A stretch of DNA of 64,000 nt from Methylocystis parvus OBBP (GTDB lineage Bacteria; Pseudomonadota; Alphaproteobacteria; Rhizobiales; Beijerinckiaceae), in NCBI RefSeq assembly GCF_027571405.1, contig NZ_CP092968.1, positions 1,426,001-1,490,000 on the forward strand. Reading direction: 5' to 3'. Shown one piece after another: positions 1 to 8,362 of the stretch. A program made the position numbers and the translations under genes. Positions within the stretch are counted from its first letter, which is position 1. Every line of letters starts with the position of its first letter. The notes below the pieces were generated by a model that searched no databases, was not told where the DNA came from, and saw only the letters and a program-made list of their open reading frames with translations.

Positions 1-3000
1 CAATGCGATCGACAATACGCTCGCAACGCATGGCGGCGCCCTTGTCGATCGCATCGCCGAGCAGAGCGATCGTTTCATGTCGCGCATCGGCGACAATTCG
101 CGCCACTTCGCCGGCGAGATCGACTCGCGTCTTTCGGCCCTGGACGACGCCGTGTCGCTGCGCGGCTCCGCGCTGATCGAACAGATCGCCGCGCAGACGG
201 ACCAGCTCGCCGGCCGCATCGGCGCGAGCGCGCAGCAGCTTTCGGCCGAACTCGAAGCGAAGATCGGCGCCCTCGACGAGACCGTGAACGTCCATGGCGG
301 CGCGCTCGTCGGCAGACTGGCTCAGCAGGCCGATCAGATCGCGTCCCGCATCGACGAGCGCTCGCAGAAGCTTCACGAGACGCTCGACGCCAAGCTGGAT
401 GCGATCGACCAGACGATGAACGCTCAAGGCGGCGCCTTCGTCGACAAGCTGGCCGAGCAGGTCGATCAGTTCGCCGCGCGCATCGGAGACAATTCACGTC
501 ATTTCGCGCATGAGATCGACACGCGTCTGGAGACGATCGACGACGCCATTTCGGTGCGCGGCGGCAAGCTGGTGAGCGAGCTCGACGCGACCACCGTCTC
601 CGCCTTCTCGCGCCTGAGCGATCAGGTCGGCAAGCTTGCGACCGAGGTGAATTCCAAGCTCGACGCGATCGACCACGCAATCGGCGCGAAAGGCGACCAG
701 CTTGTCGAAAAACTCGGCGCGCGCGCGGAAGACATCGCCGCCGTCATGTCGAGCAAGATCGAAGCCTTCGAGAATGTCAGCGACGCCCGCACCCGGGAAG
801 CCGCCGAGCGCATCGAGGCGCTCGTCAAGCATATGGACGCCGGGCTCGGCCTCGGCGGCCAGAAGCTGCAGGAGTCGCTCGCAAACCATGCGCTCGAAGT
901 TGCGCGCGTCATGGGCGAAGGCGGCCGCGAGGTCGTCCAGACTCTCGAAGAAAAGCTCAAGGACGTCGACTCCGTTCTGCTCACGCGCTCCACGGAGATT
1001 GCGCAGACGCTCGCCTCCAAGGCGGCCGAAATCAACGACACGCTTGGCGGACGCGCGAAAGACCTCGCGGAGACGCTGGACGGCCGCATCGAACTCTTCG
1101 AGAAAAACGTCGTGGAGCGCCTCGGCGCCGTATCGACGGAAATCGACGAACGCGGCCGCAGCGTCATCGACTCCGTCACCGCGCGTCTACAGGACATCAA
1201 CCACACGCTGGCCGAAGCCCGCCGCGAGCTCGACACGACGCTGCACGCCCGCACGGGCGATCTCGGTCAGGCGCTTTCCGAGCGCGTCGGCGAAATCAGC
1301 GGCGCGCTGGACTCGCGGCTGACGCAATTGCAGAGCGCGCTCGACGAAAGGCTCTCTCATATCCAGACGACCCTCGGCGAACGCGGCGGCGCGGTGACGA
1401 ACGAGCTCGCGAGCGTCGGCGAGCTGATCGCCAAGACGATCGAGACGCGCGGCGCCGCCATCGTCCGCCATCTCGGCGACAAGCGCGAGGAGCTCTCGCA
1501 GGCGATCGAGCAGTCGACCGCCTCCATGACCGATGCGCTCGACGCCGGCGCGCAGACGTCGATCGGCGCGCTCGTCGCGATGAACGACAAGATCCGGGCG
1601 GAGCTGCCGACCCTGCTCGACAAGCTCGGCCAGACCAACACCTCGCTGCACGCCATCATCGACAAGACGGGCGGCAACCTCGTCAATCTCGAACGCGAAC
1701 TGGGCACGCGCCTCACGGAGTTTCAGGAGGCGATCCGCGTCGTCTCCGGCCAGGTGCAGCAAATCAGCGACGTCGCCGGCGGTACGATCAGCAACGCCCA
1801 CAACATCGCCGACGTGCTGGGCGAGCGCCAGCAGGCGCTGGCGCAGAGCGCCCAGCAGCTCGCGCAGAGCCAGCAGGCGCTCGACTCGGCGTTCGACGCG
1901 CGCCGCCAGACGCTCGAAAGCCTCGTCACGCTTGTCGAGGGCAAGCGCGCGGAGGTCGAGGGCGTGCTGGCGAGCTTCGCGCAGCGGATGGAAGACACGT
2001 TCCATGCGATCGAGTCGCGCTCGCAGGACATTGGCGGCGCCCTTGCGGCGACGACCGAGGAGACGGCCAATCTCGTCGAGACGCGTTTCGCCCATATCCG
2101 CTCCGCGGCCGAAGGCCAGCGCTCGGAGACGGAGCAGGCGCTGCGCGACGCGTTCACGCAGGCTAATGATGAGATCAACCGCCTGTTCGGCGAAGCCAGC
2201 GTGCGCTTCCAGTCGACGGCTGAGGAAATTCGCGGCCTCTCGCGCGACATCCATCGCGAACTCGAGGAGACCCGCGAGGAAGTGCGGCGCGGCGCCGTCG
2301 ACCTGCCGCGCGAAACCGCCGAACAGGCGGCGGCGCTGCGTCGCGTCGTCGGCGATCAGGTGAAGGCGCTCAACGAGCTTACCGACATTGTCGCGCGCTC
2401 GGGCCGCGTCTATGACGTGGCCGAGCAGGCGCCGCCTGTCGCGCGCCGGACATTCGAGCCGGCGCCGCGCGCGGAGCCGCCCAAGCCGCGCCTTGCACCG
2501 GTCGCCGCGCCGCCCGCTCCGGCGCCGCGCATGGCGGAGCCCGCGCGCGAACAGCAGGGCGGCTGGCTGAGCGATCTGCTGGCCCGCGCCTCGCGCGACG
2601 AAGCGCCGCAAAAGCCCGCTCCCGCGATGCAGCCCCCCGCCCCGCCGGCGCCGCCGCGCGGCCCGCGCCAAGCGAATGCCGGCGCGCTCGACAGCCTGAC
2701 GCTCGACATCGCCCGCATGGTCGACAACGCCGCGGTCGCCGAATTGTGGCGCCGCTACCAGCGCGGCGAGAAGGGCGGTCTTTTCGGCCGCCGCCTCTAC
2801 ACGGCGCAGGGCCACCAGACCTTCGAGGAAATCCGCCGCCGCTACCGCATCGATCAGGAGTTCCGCGCGACGGTCGACCATTATGTGCGGCACTTCGAGG
2901 ATCTGCTGGTCGAAACGAGCCGCGGCGACCGCGACGGCGCGAAGGCGCTGGATCTCCTGACCGGCGACGCCGGCAAGGTCTACACAATGCTGGGCCATGC

Positions 3001-3019
3001 GGCCGGCCGCTTCGACTAA
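1..3019 (+). CDS. giant coiled-coil repeat protein (5' end outside window)
   Basis: The frame is open from the left edge, so the gene is partial; about 1005 residues are visible. The first ~245 are near-perfect 44-residue repeats recognisable by IGDNSRHF, a LDAID-type core and GGALV; after that the sequence is less regular heptad-like coiled coil rich in Ala, Glu, Leu and Arg up to about residue 800. A Pro/Ala-rich linker (about 810-880) leads to a compact C-terminal domain of ~105 residues (LDSLTLDIARMV to the end) rich in Arg and aromatic residues. No transmembrane segment is visible in this part. Similar apolipoprotein-like large coiled-coil proteins occur in Hyphomicrobiales without firm function; a structural or envelope-scaffold role is only a guess. 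A weak hairpin terminator follows. Confidence 0.85.
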   Translation, partial: NAIDNTLATHGGALVDRIAEQSDRFMSRIGDNSRHFAGEIDSRLSALDDAVSLRGSALIEQIAAQTDQLAGRIGASAQQLSAELEAKIGALDETVNVHGGALVGRLAQQADQIASRIDERSQKLHETLDAKLDAIDQTMNAQGGAFVDKLAEQVDQFAARIGDNSRHFAHEIDTRLETIDDAISVRGGKLVSELDATTVSAFSRLSDQVGKLATEVNSKLDAIDHAIGAKGDQLVEKLGARAEDIAAVMSSKIEAFENVSDARTREAAERIEALVKHMDAGLGLGGQKLQESLANHALEVARVMGEGGREVVQTLEEKLKDVDSVLLTRSTEIAQTLASKAAEINDTLGGRAKDLAETLDGRIELFEKNVVERLGAVSTEIDERGRSVIDSVTARLQDINHTLAEARRELDTTLHARTGDLGQALSERVGEISGALDSRLTQLQSALDERLSHIQTTLGERGGAVTNELASVGELIAKTIETRGAAIVRHLGDKREELSQAIEQSTASMTDALDAGAQTSIGALVAMNDKIRAELPTLLDKLGQTNTSLHAIIDKTGGNLVNLERELGTRLTEFQEAIRVVSGQVQQISDVAGGTISNAHNIADVLGERQQALAQSAQQLAQSQQALDSAFDARRQTLESLVTLVEGKRAEVEGVLASFAQRMEDTFHAIESRSQDIGGALAATTEETANLVETRFAHIRSAAEGQRSETEQALRDAFTQANDEINRLFGEASVRFQSTAEEIRGLSRDIHRELEETREEVRRGAVDLPRETAEQAAALRRVVGDQVKALNELTDIVARSGRVYDVAEQAPPVARRTFEPAPRAEPPKPRLAPVAAPPAPAPRMAEPAREQQGGWLSDLLARASRDEAPQKPAPAMQPPAPPAPPRGPRQANAGALDSLTLDIARMVDNAAVAELWRRYQRGEKGGLFGRRLYTAQGHQTFEEIRRRYRIDQEFRATVDHYVRHFEDLLVETSRGDRDGAKALDLLTGDAGKVYTMLGHAAGRFD
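86..745 (+). repeat. five in-frame 132-bp (44-codon) repeats
   Basis: Five consecutive units of exactly 44 codons start at 86, 218, 350, 482 and 614; the sequence before 86 is the end of another unit, so the array continues leftwards. Units 1 and 4 are the closest pair (both open with IGDNSRHF and share EID, DDA and RGG positions), while unit 5 has drifted. 44 is four times 11, the period expected for long amphipathic helical repeats. Confidence 0.9.
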
Positions 3020-3046
3020 GCGGCTCGAGCAGCGTCGAAACGTTGA

Positions 3047-3077
3047 AGGGCGCGAGGGATTTCCCCGCGCCCTCTTT
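3047..3077 (+). terminator. probable terminator of the coiled-coil gene
   Basis: An 8-bp stem (AGGGCGCG at 3047-3054 with CGCGCCCT at 3066-3073) and an 11-base loop, followed by CTTTC. It lies between convergent genes. The T run is short, so efficiency is uncertain. Confidence 0.45.
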
Positions 3078-3098
3078 CATTCGGGCAAGCGCGCTTAT

Positions 3099-4625
3099 TC
3101 AGACGAGCGCGCCGATCGCCTTCTCGAACGCCTCTTCAGCTTTCAGGCTCTCGAGATCCCGGCCAAGCGTCGCGACCGCGAGTTTCCGCTCCCCTTTGTA
3201 GAAGACCGCAGCGCAGTCTCCCGAGGCCGGATCGCCGGAAATCTCGCAGCGATCCCATGAAGGCGCATGGCCCACATAAGAGATAGCCTGATCGTAATGC
3301 TGGCTCCAGAAGAAGGGCGCGGCGTCGAAGCGCTCTCGCCGGCCGAGAATGTTGCGCGCCGCCGTCTGTCCCTGACGCTCCGCCACGACCCAATGCTCGA
3401 CGCGGATCGCCTCGCCCGTGATCTTGTCGGGCCAGCGGGCGATGTCGCCCGCCGCATAGACGTCCGCCGCGCTGGTCATGAGATATTCGTCGACGAGCAC
3501 GCCCTTGTCCGTCGCAAGGCCCGCCGCCTCCGCGAGCGCGAGATTGGGCCGAACCCCGACCCCGATGACGACGAAATCCGCCGGGAGGGCCCCGCCTTTC
3601 CCCAGCGTCAAGCCGGCCTCGCCAATCTCGATCGCCGTATCCTCGAGATGAAAGACCACGCCGCGCGTCTCATGCAGCTTTCTCACATGCGCGCCGAGTT
3701 CCGGGCCGAGAATGCGCGCCATGGGCACGGCCTCGGGCGCGACGACATGCACGTCGAGTCCCCGCGTCCGAAGGGAGGCTGCGACCTCCAGCCCGATAAA
3801 GCTCGCGCCGATGACCGCGACGCGTTTCGCCCTTGCGCAAGCGGCGATGATGCGATCCGAGTCAGCGACGCTACGGAGATAAAAGACGTTCGGCCGGTCC
3901 GCGCCTGGAATTGGCAAGCGCACCGGCTCCGCGCCCGTCGCCAGCAACAGCGCGTCAAAGGAGACGGCTTCGCCGCCTTCGAGCGTCAGGCGCTTTGCGA
4001 CAGGATCCAGCGTTTCGACTTTTCGTCCGAGGCGCAGCAGCACGCCATTGTCGCGATACCAGGCGGGATCGCGCAATGGGAGCCATTCAGGCTGGGCCGT
4101 TCCGGCGAGATAATCCTTTGAGAGATTTGGACGGTCATAGGGCTGCGCCGGATCGGCGCCGATCATTTCGATGACCCCGTCATAGCCTTCCGCGCGCAAC
4201 GCATGCGCCGCCGCAAATCCCGCGGCGCCAGCCCCCACAATGACGACCGACCGCGGCGCGGATACGGGCGCCGGCCCGGCATGCGTCTCGACTTTCCCGC
4301 TAGCGTAGATTCGACCGTCCCTTTGCTCGACCCGCCATCTTGGCAATGCGTCGAAGGCCGGGGCGCGCAATGCGACGCCCGTGCGCAGGCTGAAACAGGC
4401 ATGATGCCACGGGCAGCGGATCGTGTCCCCGACCACCAGGCCTTCGTCGAGCGGACCGTGGTAGTGCGTGCAGTCGGCGCCGATGACGAAGACCTCGTCG
4501 CCAGTCCAGACCATCATCGCGGGCTCGCCGCCGACATGGCCGCGAAGCGGAACCCCGGCGACAAGCGTCCCCGCCTCGACCCCACGGGCGAAATCGGGCC
4601 CGTCTTTTTGTCCATTTTCCGACAT
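3099..4625 (-). CDS. Rieske-domain FAD-dependent NAD(P)H oxidoreductase (AIF/ferredoxin-reductase-like)
   Basis: 508 residues. The N-terminal ~105 residues form a Rieske [2Fe-2S] domain with CTHYHGPL and CPWHHACF, giving the usual two Cys and two His ligands. Then comes a pyridine-nucleotide-disulfide oxidoreductase fold: GAGAAGFAAAHAL for FAD, GASFIGLEVA for NAD(P)H, AAGDIARWP near the flavin, and a reductase C-terminal domain. This is the architecture of AIFM3/Nfrl-like proteins and of reductases feeding electrons to oxygenases; the partner is unknown and no oxygenase is adjacent. The ATG at 4625 (MSENGQKDG) was chosen because GGGAG lies about 6 bases upstream and the extra residues of the longer open frame do not look like protein. 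Confidence 0.88.
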   Translation of the reverse strand: MSENGQKDGPDFARGVEAGTLVAGVPLRGHVGGEPAMMVWTGDEVFVIGADCTHYHGPLDEGLVVGDTIRCPWHHACFSLRTGVALRAPAFDALPRWRVEQRDGRIYASGKVETHAGPAPVSAPRSVVIVGAGAAGFAAAHALRAEGYDGVIEMIGADPAQPYDRPNLSKDYLAGTAQPEWLPLRDPAWYRDNGVLLRLGRKVETLDPVAKRLTLEGGEAVSFDALLLATGAEPVRLPIPGADRPNVFYLRSVADSDRIIAACARAKRVAVIGASFIGLEVAASLRTRGLDVHVVAPEAVPMARILGPELGAHVRKLHETRGVVFHLEDTAIEIGEAGLTLGKGGALPADFVVIGVGVRPNLALAEAAGLATDKGVLVDEYLMTSAADVYAAGDIARWPDKITGEAIRVEHWVVAERQGQTAARNILGRRERFDAAPFFWSQHYDQAISYVGHAPSWDRCEISGDPASGDCAAVFYKGERKLAVATLGRDLESLKAEEAFEKAIGALV

Positions 4626-4980
4626 TCGCGTCTCCCGACGATTTTCGCGGTCGTGAGCGCGACCGCTAACCGTCAGTTGGACCAGTTGCGGGAGGCCGGC
4701 AAGCGCTTGACGCAATCTTCGCAGCGAATCAGCCGGATATCCGGTCGAAGCCAGAACGGCGTCAAAGGAGCGCGCCTTCGGAGACCGTTAACAAATGGGA
4801 AAATTTGCATGTCCTGAGCCTCGCCAAATTGTGACATCGGCGCAACATCTGCGAACACAATTGTTCGGATTGGCTGGTTTTGCTCACATATTAGGCATTT
4901 GCGGATGAGATGAGCTTGAATGAACAGGAGACTGAGTTTGTATTCACTCCAGGTTTCGCCTCCCAACCGGAGTTCCTGGC
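4626..4980. promoter_or_regulatory. divergent intergenic region with a GAACA-N4-TGTTC inverted repeat
   Basis: 355 bases separate the divergent reductase and porin genes and hold no credible gene. The stretch 4790-4910 is clearly more AT-rich than its surroundings, as expected of promoters. At 4853-4866 lies GAACACAATTGTTC, two perfect 5-base arms around CAAT; this is a possible operator but no named regulator can be assigned. A GGAG about 9 bases before 4981 serves the porin start. Confidence 0.4.
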
Positions 4981-6457
4981 ATGAAGTGGTACTATCTCCC
5001 AATCGTGACTGCAGCGTCCCTCGCAGCCACCATGGCTCTCGGCGCCGATCTGGCGAAAAAAAAGGCGCCTGTGGCCCCCCCCGCCGCCGCCGACCTGGCT
5101 GAGCACCGTGACCGTCGACGGTTACGTCGAAGGCGGCGTCGCCGTGAACTTCAATCAGCCCTACAACAAGGTGAACTGGGGTCACCTCTATACCGACCGC
5201 GCGAACTGGCCGACCTTCAACGGGGCCGTTCTCACGGTGCAGCGTCCGATCGATCCGAAGTCTGCGAATTACGACTTCGGCTTCAAGGCGCAGCTCCAGA
5301 TCGGCGAGGACATGCGGTATAATCATTATACCGGCACCCTGGAATATGCGATCGCGGACCGCACGCAGATCGGCTTCCTGGAAGCGAACCTCCAGGCTCA
5401 TCTTCCCTGGACGAGCTTCATCTCGCAGGGCGGCGTCGACGTGAAGGTTGGTCAGTTCCCGACGTACAATGGCGCGGAAGTCATGTACGCCAAGGACAAC
5501 CTCTTCTACAGCCACTCCTACATCTTCAATTTCGGGCCCTTCCTCCACACCGGCGCGATGGTCACGACCCATGTCCGCGACTGGCTCGACGTTTATACGG
5601 GCGTCACCACGGGCGTGAACACGGGCTTCCCCGGCTGGCCGGGCGACAATAACGGCTCGCCCTCCTTCCATGGCGGTTTCGGCCTCAATCTTCTCGACGG
5701 CAATCTGACGATCGTGGGCATTATTCACCACGGCCCGGAAAATCCCGTCCAGCGCGGCAATCCGTTCCTGGCCTACGCGCCGTTCCCGGGCGCCCTGGCG
5801 CTCACCTGGCCGAACACGCCGCTGGCCTGCGTCTGCGACCCGAACACGGCGAACCGCACCTTCACCAACCTGACCACGACCTGGAAGCCGACGGAAAACC
5901 TGACGCTCATCACGGATATCGCCTATAACCGCGAGAGCGGCTCGAATCCGATTTCCACCACCGGTCTGTCGGCGGCGACGATCGCCGCGCTGGACGGAAA
6001 CTTCGGCACCAACTTCGCCGGCGCGCCGCTGAAGCCGCAGGGCGCGGACTCCTACGCCATCGCGCAATACGCGTCCTACAAGGTCAACGACATCTTCAAG
6101 GTCAATGGCCGCGTCGAATTCTACCGCGACAACAAGAACTTCTTCGTCGCCGCCCTCCCCGGCTACTACGATGCGATCAATGTTTTCCACGGCTTTCCGT
6201 GCTACTCCTGCCTCTTCCGTCCGGGCGGCCAGGGCACCAGCTATCTGGCGCTCACCGCCGGCGTGACGATTACGCCGGAACTGCCGAAGCTGCCAATCAT
6301 CACCGGTCTGATCATCCGTCCCGAGTTCCGTTGGGACACCGCGGTCAATGGCACGACGCCCTTCTTCCGCGGCGTGACGTCCAACAACCCGCTCGGCCAG
6401 AGCCGTTCGCAGGGCATGTTCAACATGGACGTGATCATCCCGTTCTCGCTGCTCTGA
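4981..6457 (+). pseudogene. outer-membrane beta-barrel porin, frame broken at a C8 tract
   Basis: Signal peptide and mature barrel lie in different frames. Translation from ATG 4981 gives MKWYYLPIVTAASLAATMA with a normal signal sequence and then KKKAPVAPP; the barrel (TVDGYVEGGVAVNF onwards, ending in the aromatic/hydrophobic strand IIPFSLL) is in the +1 frame from about 5075 to 6457. Removing one C from the C8 run at 5075-5082 joins them cleanly through a proline stretch and TWLSTV, giving 491 residues. An A8 run sits at 5056-5063. The barrel resembles OmpL-like (bbp2-type) porins, rich in Asn, Gly, Tyr and Phe. As read, translation would scramble and stop at 5322. A sequencing or assembly error, a true lesion and slipped-strand phase variation all fit. 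Confidence 0.8.
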
Positions 6458-6500
6458 GCGAAAAGAGGATCGGAGCCGCCTCCGGGCGGCTCCCCGACAA

Positions 6501-6533
6501 AAAAGCCGGCGGTTGCGACCGCCGGCTTTTTTT
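6501..6533. terminator. bidirectional intrinsic terminator
   Basis: AAAAGCCGGCGGT pairs with ACCGCCGGCTTTT around a TGCG loop, with A and T runs on the two sides. It lies between the convergent porin (+) and exported-protein (-) genes and can serve both. Confidence 0.9.
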
Positions 6534-6546
6534 GTTTCGATTCGAA

Positions 6547-7536
6547 CTATTGCGGCTGTTCCTCGGGGGGCGGCGCCTCGTCCTTCATGACGATTTCCAC
6601 GTCTGAATCCCTGGTGGACTGCACGCGAAACGTGTTCTGATAGGTCTTCCCATCGTGGCGGGCGATGGCGACATATTCGCCCTCCGCCAGAACGAGCGAC
6701 GGAAAGGCCCCGATCAATTCGCGGATGACGTCGCCGCCCGGCGTCAGCACGGAAAAGCTCGTATTGGCGAGCGCTTCGCCGCCCGGCGCCTTGACGAGCT
6801 TCAGCGTGATGGTCGCGGCGTGATGTTTCAACGTCGCCTCGATGAGCTTGCCGGCCGGAACTTTGAGGTCGGCGGTGACGACCGAGTTGGTGGCGTTGGC
6901 TCCGCCCTGCGCGCCCTGGCTGGTGTCGAGCAGGGTCGATACGATGTGATAGGCGCCCTCCGGCAGACAGATCACCTCCTCCGCCTTGGCGTTGGCGAGG
7001 ACGAGCTTCGCCTCGGCGTTTCCGCGCTCGGGCACGTAAATCGAGATAGAAAGACGCTGGGACGGGATCCTGCTCTCGCCCAGCATGTCCACGAGCTTGA
7101 GGCCGCCGGCGTTGAGCGGCAGGCGCTCGGAGACATTATGCCCTTCGAGGACGATGCGGCGCGTCGCCCCGGCGAGTCCATAGGCCGCATGGACGAGGTA
7201 AGCGCCGTCCGGCAACGGAAAATTGGGCGTCGCCTCGTCCGACTGCGCAATCAGCCGATGCGAGCCGTCGGGCTGCGCCGCTTCTTCGAAGACGCGCCAG
7301 ACGAGGCCGGAATGAATGGGTTGCGAATCGCTCGCGCCCAGCGTCGCGCCAAGGCGCAGGCTCAACATGCCCTCCGTATTCGCAGGGGCGGCCGGCGCCG
7401 CCGGCCCCGCCGCGGAGGGACCTGGCTGAGACGCCGCCGGATGGCCGCGACGAGTCGGAGCGGCGTGGGTCGCGGCGGGAAGCGTCAGTGCGGCGAGTAG
7501 GAGCGAACCGGCTTTACGAAGCGATTTTTTGTTCAT
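6547..7536 (-). CDS. conserved exported protein of unknown function
   Basis: 329 residues starting MNKKSLRKAGSLLLAALTL, a clear Sec signal peptide cleaved near THAA. A low-complexity Ala/Pro/Gly linker (about 27-55) is followed by repeating beta-rich segments in which LPDGAYLVHA, LPEGAYHIVS and LAEGEYVAIA recur: roughly three copies of a G-x-Y strand motif typical of carboxypeptidase-regulatory-like or Ig-like sandwiches. The C-terminus is acidic (DEAPPPEEQPQ). A periplasmic or surface location is inferred from the signal peptide. I do not recognise a named family. It is transcribed toward the porin terminator. Confidence 0.75.
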   Translation of the reverse strand: MNKKSLRKAGSLLLAALTLPAATHAAPTRRGHPAASQPGPSAAGPAAPAAPANTEGMLSLRLGATLGASDSQPIHSGLVWRVFEEAAQPDGSHRLIAQSDEATPNFPLPDGAYLVHAAYGLAGATRRIVLEGHNVSERLPLNAGGLKLVDMLGESRIPSQRLSISIYVPERGNAEAKLVLANAKAEEVICLPEGAYHIVSTLLDTSQGAQGGANATNSVVTADLKVPAGKLIEATLKHHAATITLKLVKAPGGEALANTSFSVLTPGGDVIRELIGAFPSLVLAEGEYVAIARHDGKTYQNTFRVQSTRDSDVEIVMKDEAPPPEEQPQ

Positions 7537-7574
7537 CGCCGATTTCTATGGCGCCGAACATGGCCTTTTGTCGA

Positions 7575-8252
7575 TCACGCAGCGCGATAGGCGCTTTCAA
7601 TGGGTCCAATTTGCGCGCCCGACCGGGCGATCATGCCCGCGAAACCCTCCCTCCGCGCGGCCGCGCACGCTTTTTCCAGCGCCGCGCCTTCAAGATCCGG
7701 CGCCATGTCGAAGGCGGGGAGACGCGCCGAGGCGGCGCCGAGCAGGAGGAGCGCGCGCGCCGCGTCTCTCGCGCCGCTCCCGCCCGGAAGAGTAGTCCCA
7801 TCGAGTGCGAGCCCGGCGAGCCGCGTCGAGGCGTCCTTATATCCGCCGAGCGCGAAAACTCCCGCAGGGGTCTGCGCCGCGAGGGCGATTATCTTGACGC
7901 TTCCGGCGGGCAGACCGGCCGCCGCCTCCCGCACGGAAAGCTTCGCTGAAAGATGCTGGACATGCGCGCGCCCTTCGCAGCCTTCGAGGAAGACGCCGTC
8001 AAGTCCCGCTGCGACCAGCGCGATGAGATCGGCGTCGATCGCCGCGTCCGTCACCGGCGCGACTTGGACGAATAGTTGCGGCCGGTCAGCCGACGCCCGC
8101 GCGCGCTCGACAAACGCGCGCATCCAGCGCAGCGCCGCCTCACGGCTCTCGCCTTCGCCCGCCGGTTGCAGCAGCAGCGCCCCTGCCCTGCTTGCGAGCG
8201 CTATTTCCGCGCTTTCACGGCGCGCCGGAGAATGAATGAGAATCGAGCGCAT
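7575..8252 (-). CDS. CitE/HpcH-fold protein lacking catalytic residues
   Basis: 225 residues. The N-terminus MRSILIHSPARRESAEIALAS and the C-terminal REGFAGMIARSGAQIGPIE follow the CitE/malyl-CoA-lyase pattern (RSVLFVPG...KALASGAD and GFxGKxAIHPxQ). The positions that hold the substrate- and Mg-binding residues are changed: the usual LDLED is LLQPA, the FVRVN-type Arg is FVQVA, and the LIET Glu is AAQT. It is also shorter than the usual ~270-300 residues. It is therefore probably not a CoA-ester lyase and may have become a binding or structural protein. An in-frame GTG one codon upstream is an alternative start. Confidence 0.65.
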   Translation of the reverse strand: MRSILIHSPARRESAEIALASRAGALLLQPAGEGESREAALRWMRAFVERARASADRPQLFVQVAPVTDAAIDADLIALVAAGLDGVFLEGCEGRAHVQHLSAKLSVREAAAGLPAGSVKIIALAAQTPAGVFALGGYKDASTRLAGLALDGTTLPGGSGARDAARALLLLGAASARLPAFDMAPDLEGAALEKACAAARREGFAGMIARSGAQIGPIESAYRAA

Positions 8253-8362
8253 CACATGTTGCTTTTCTTAAGCGCAGCCGCGCGCCCTTAAGTCAGAATT
8301 TACCATAAATCGCCATAGTCCTTTCACGTAAGCCGCTGCGTTAACCGAAGGTCGAGGCCCCC

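Noticed and set aside
1187..2998. 603-codon open frame antisense to the coiled-coil gene
   Set aside because: Its Arg/Ala/Asp/Leu-rich translation is what GC-rich DNA gives on the opposite strand; no ribosome site or family motif.
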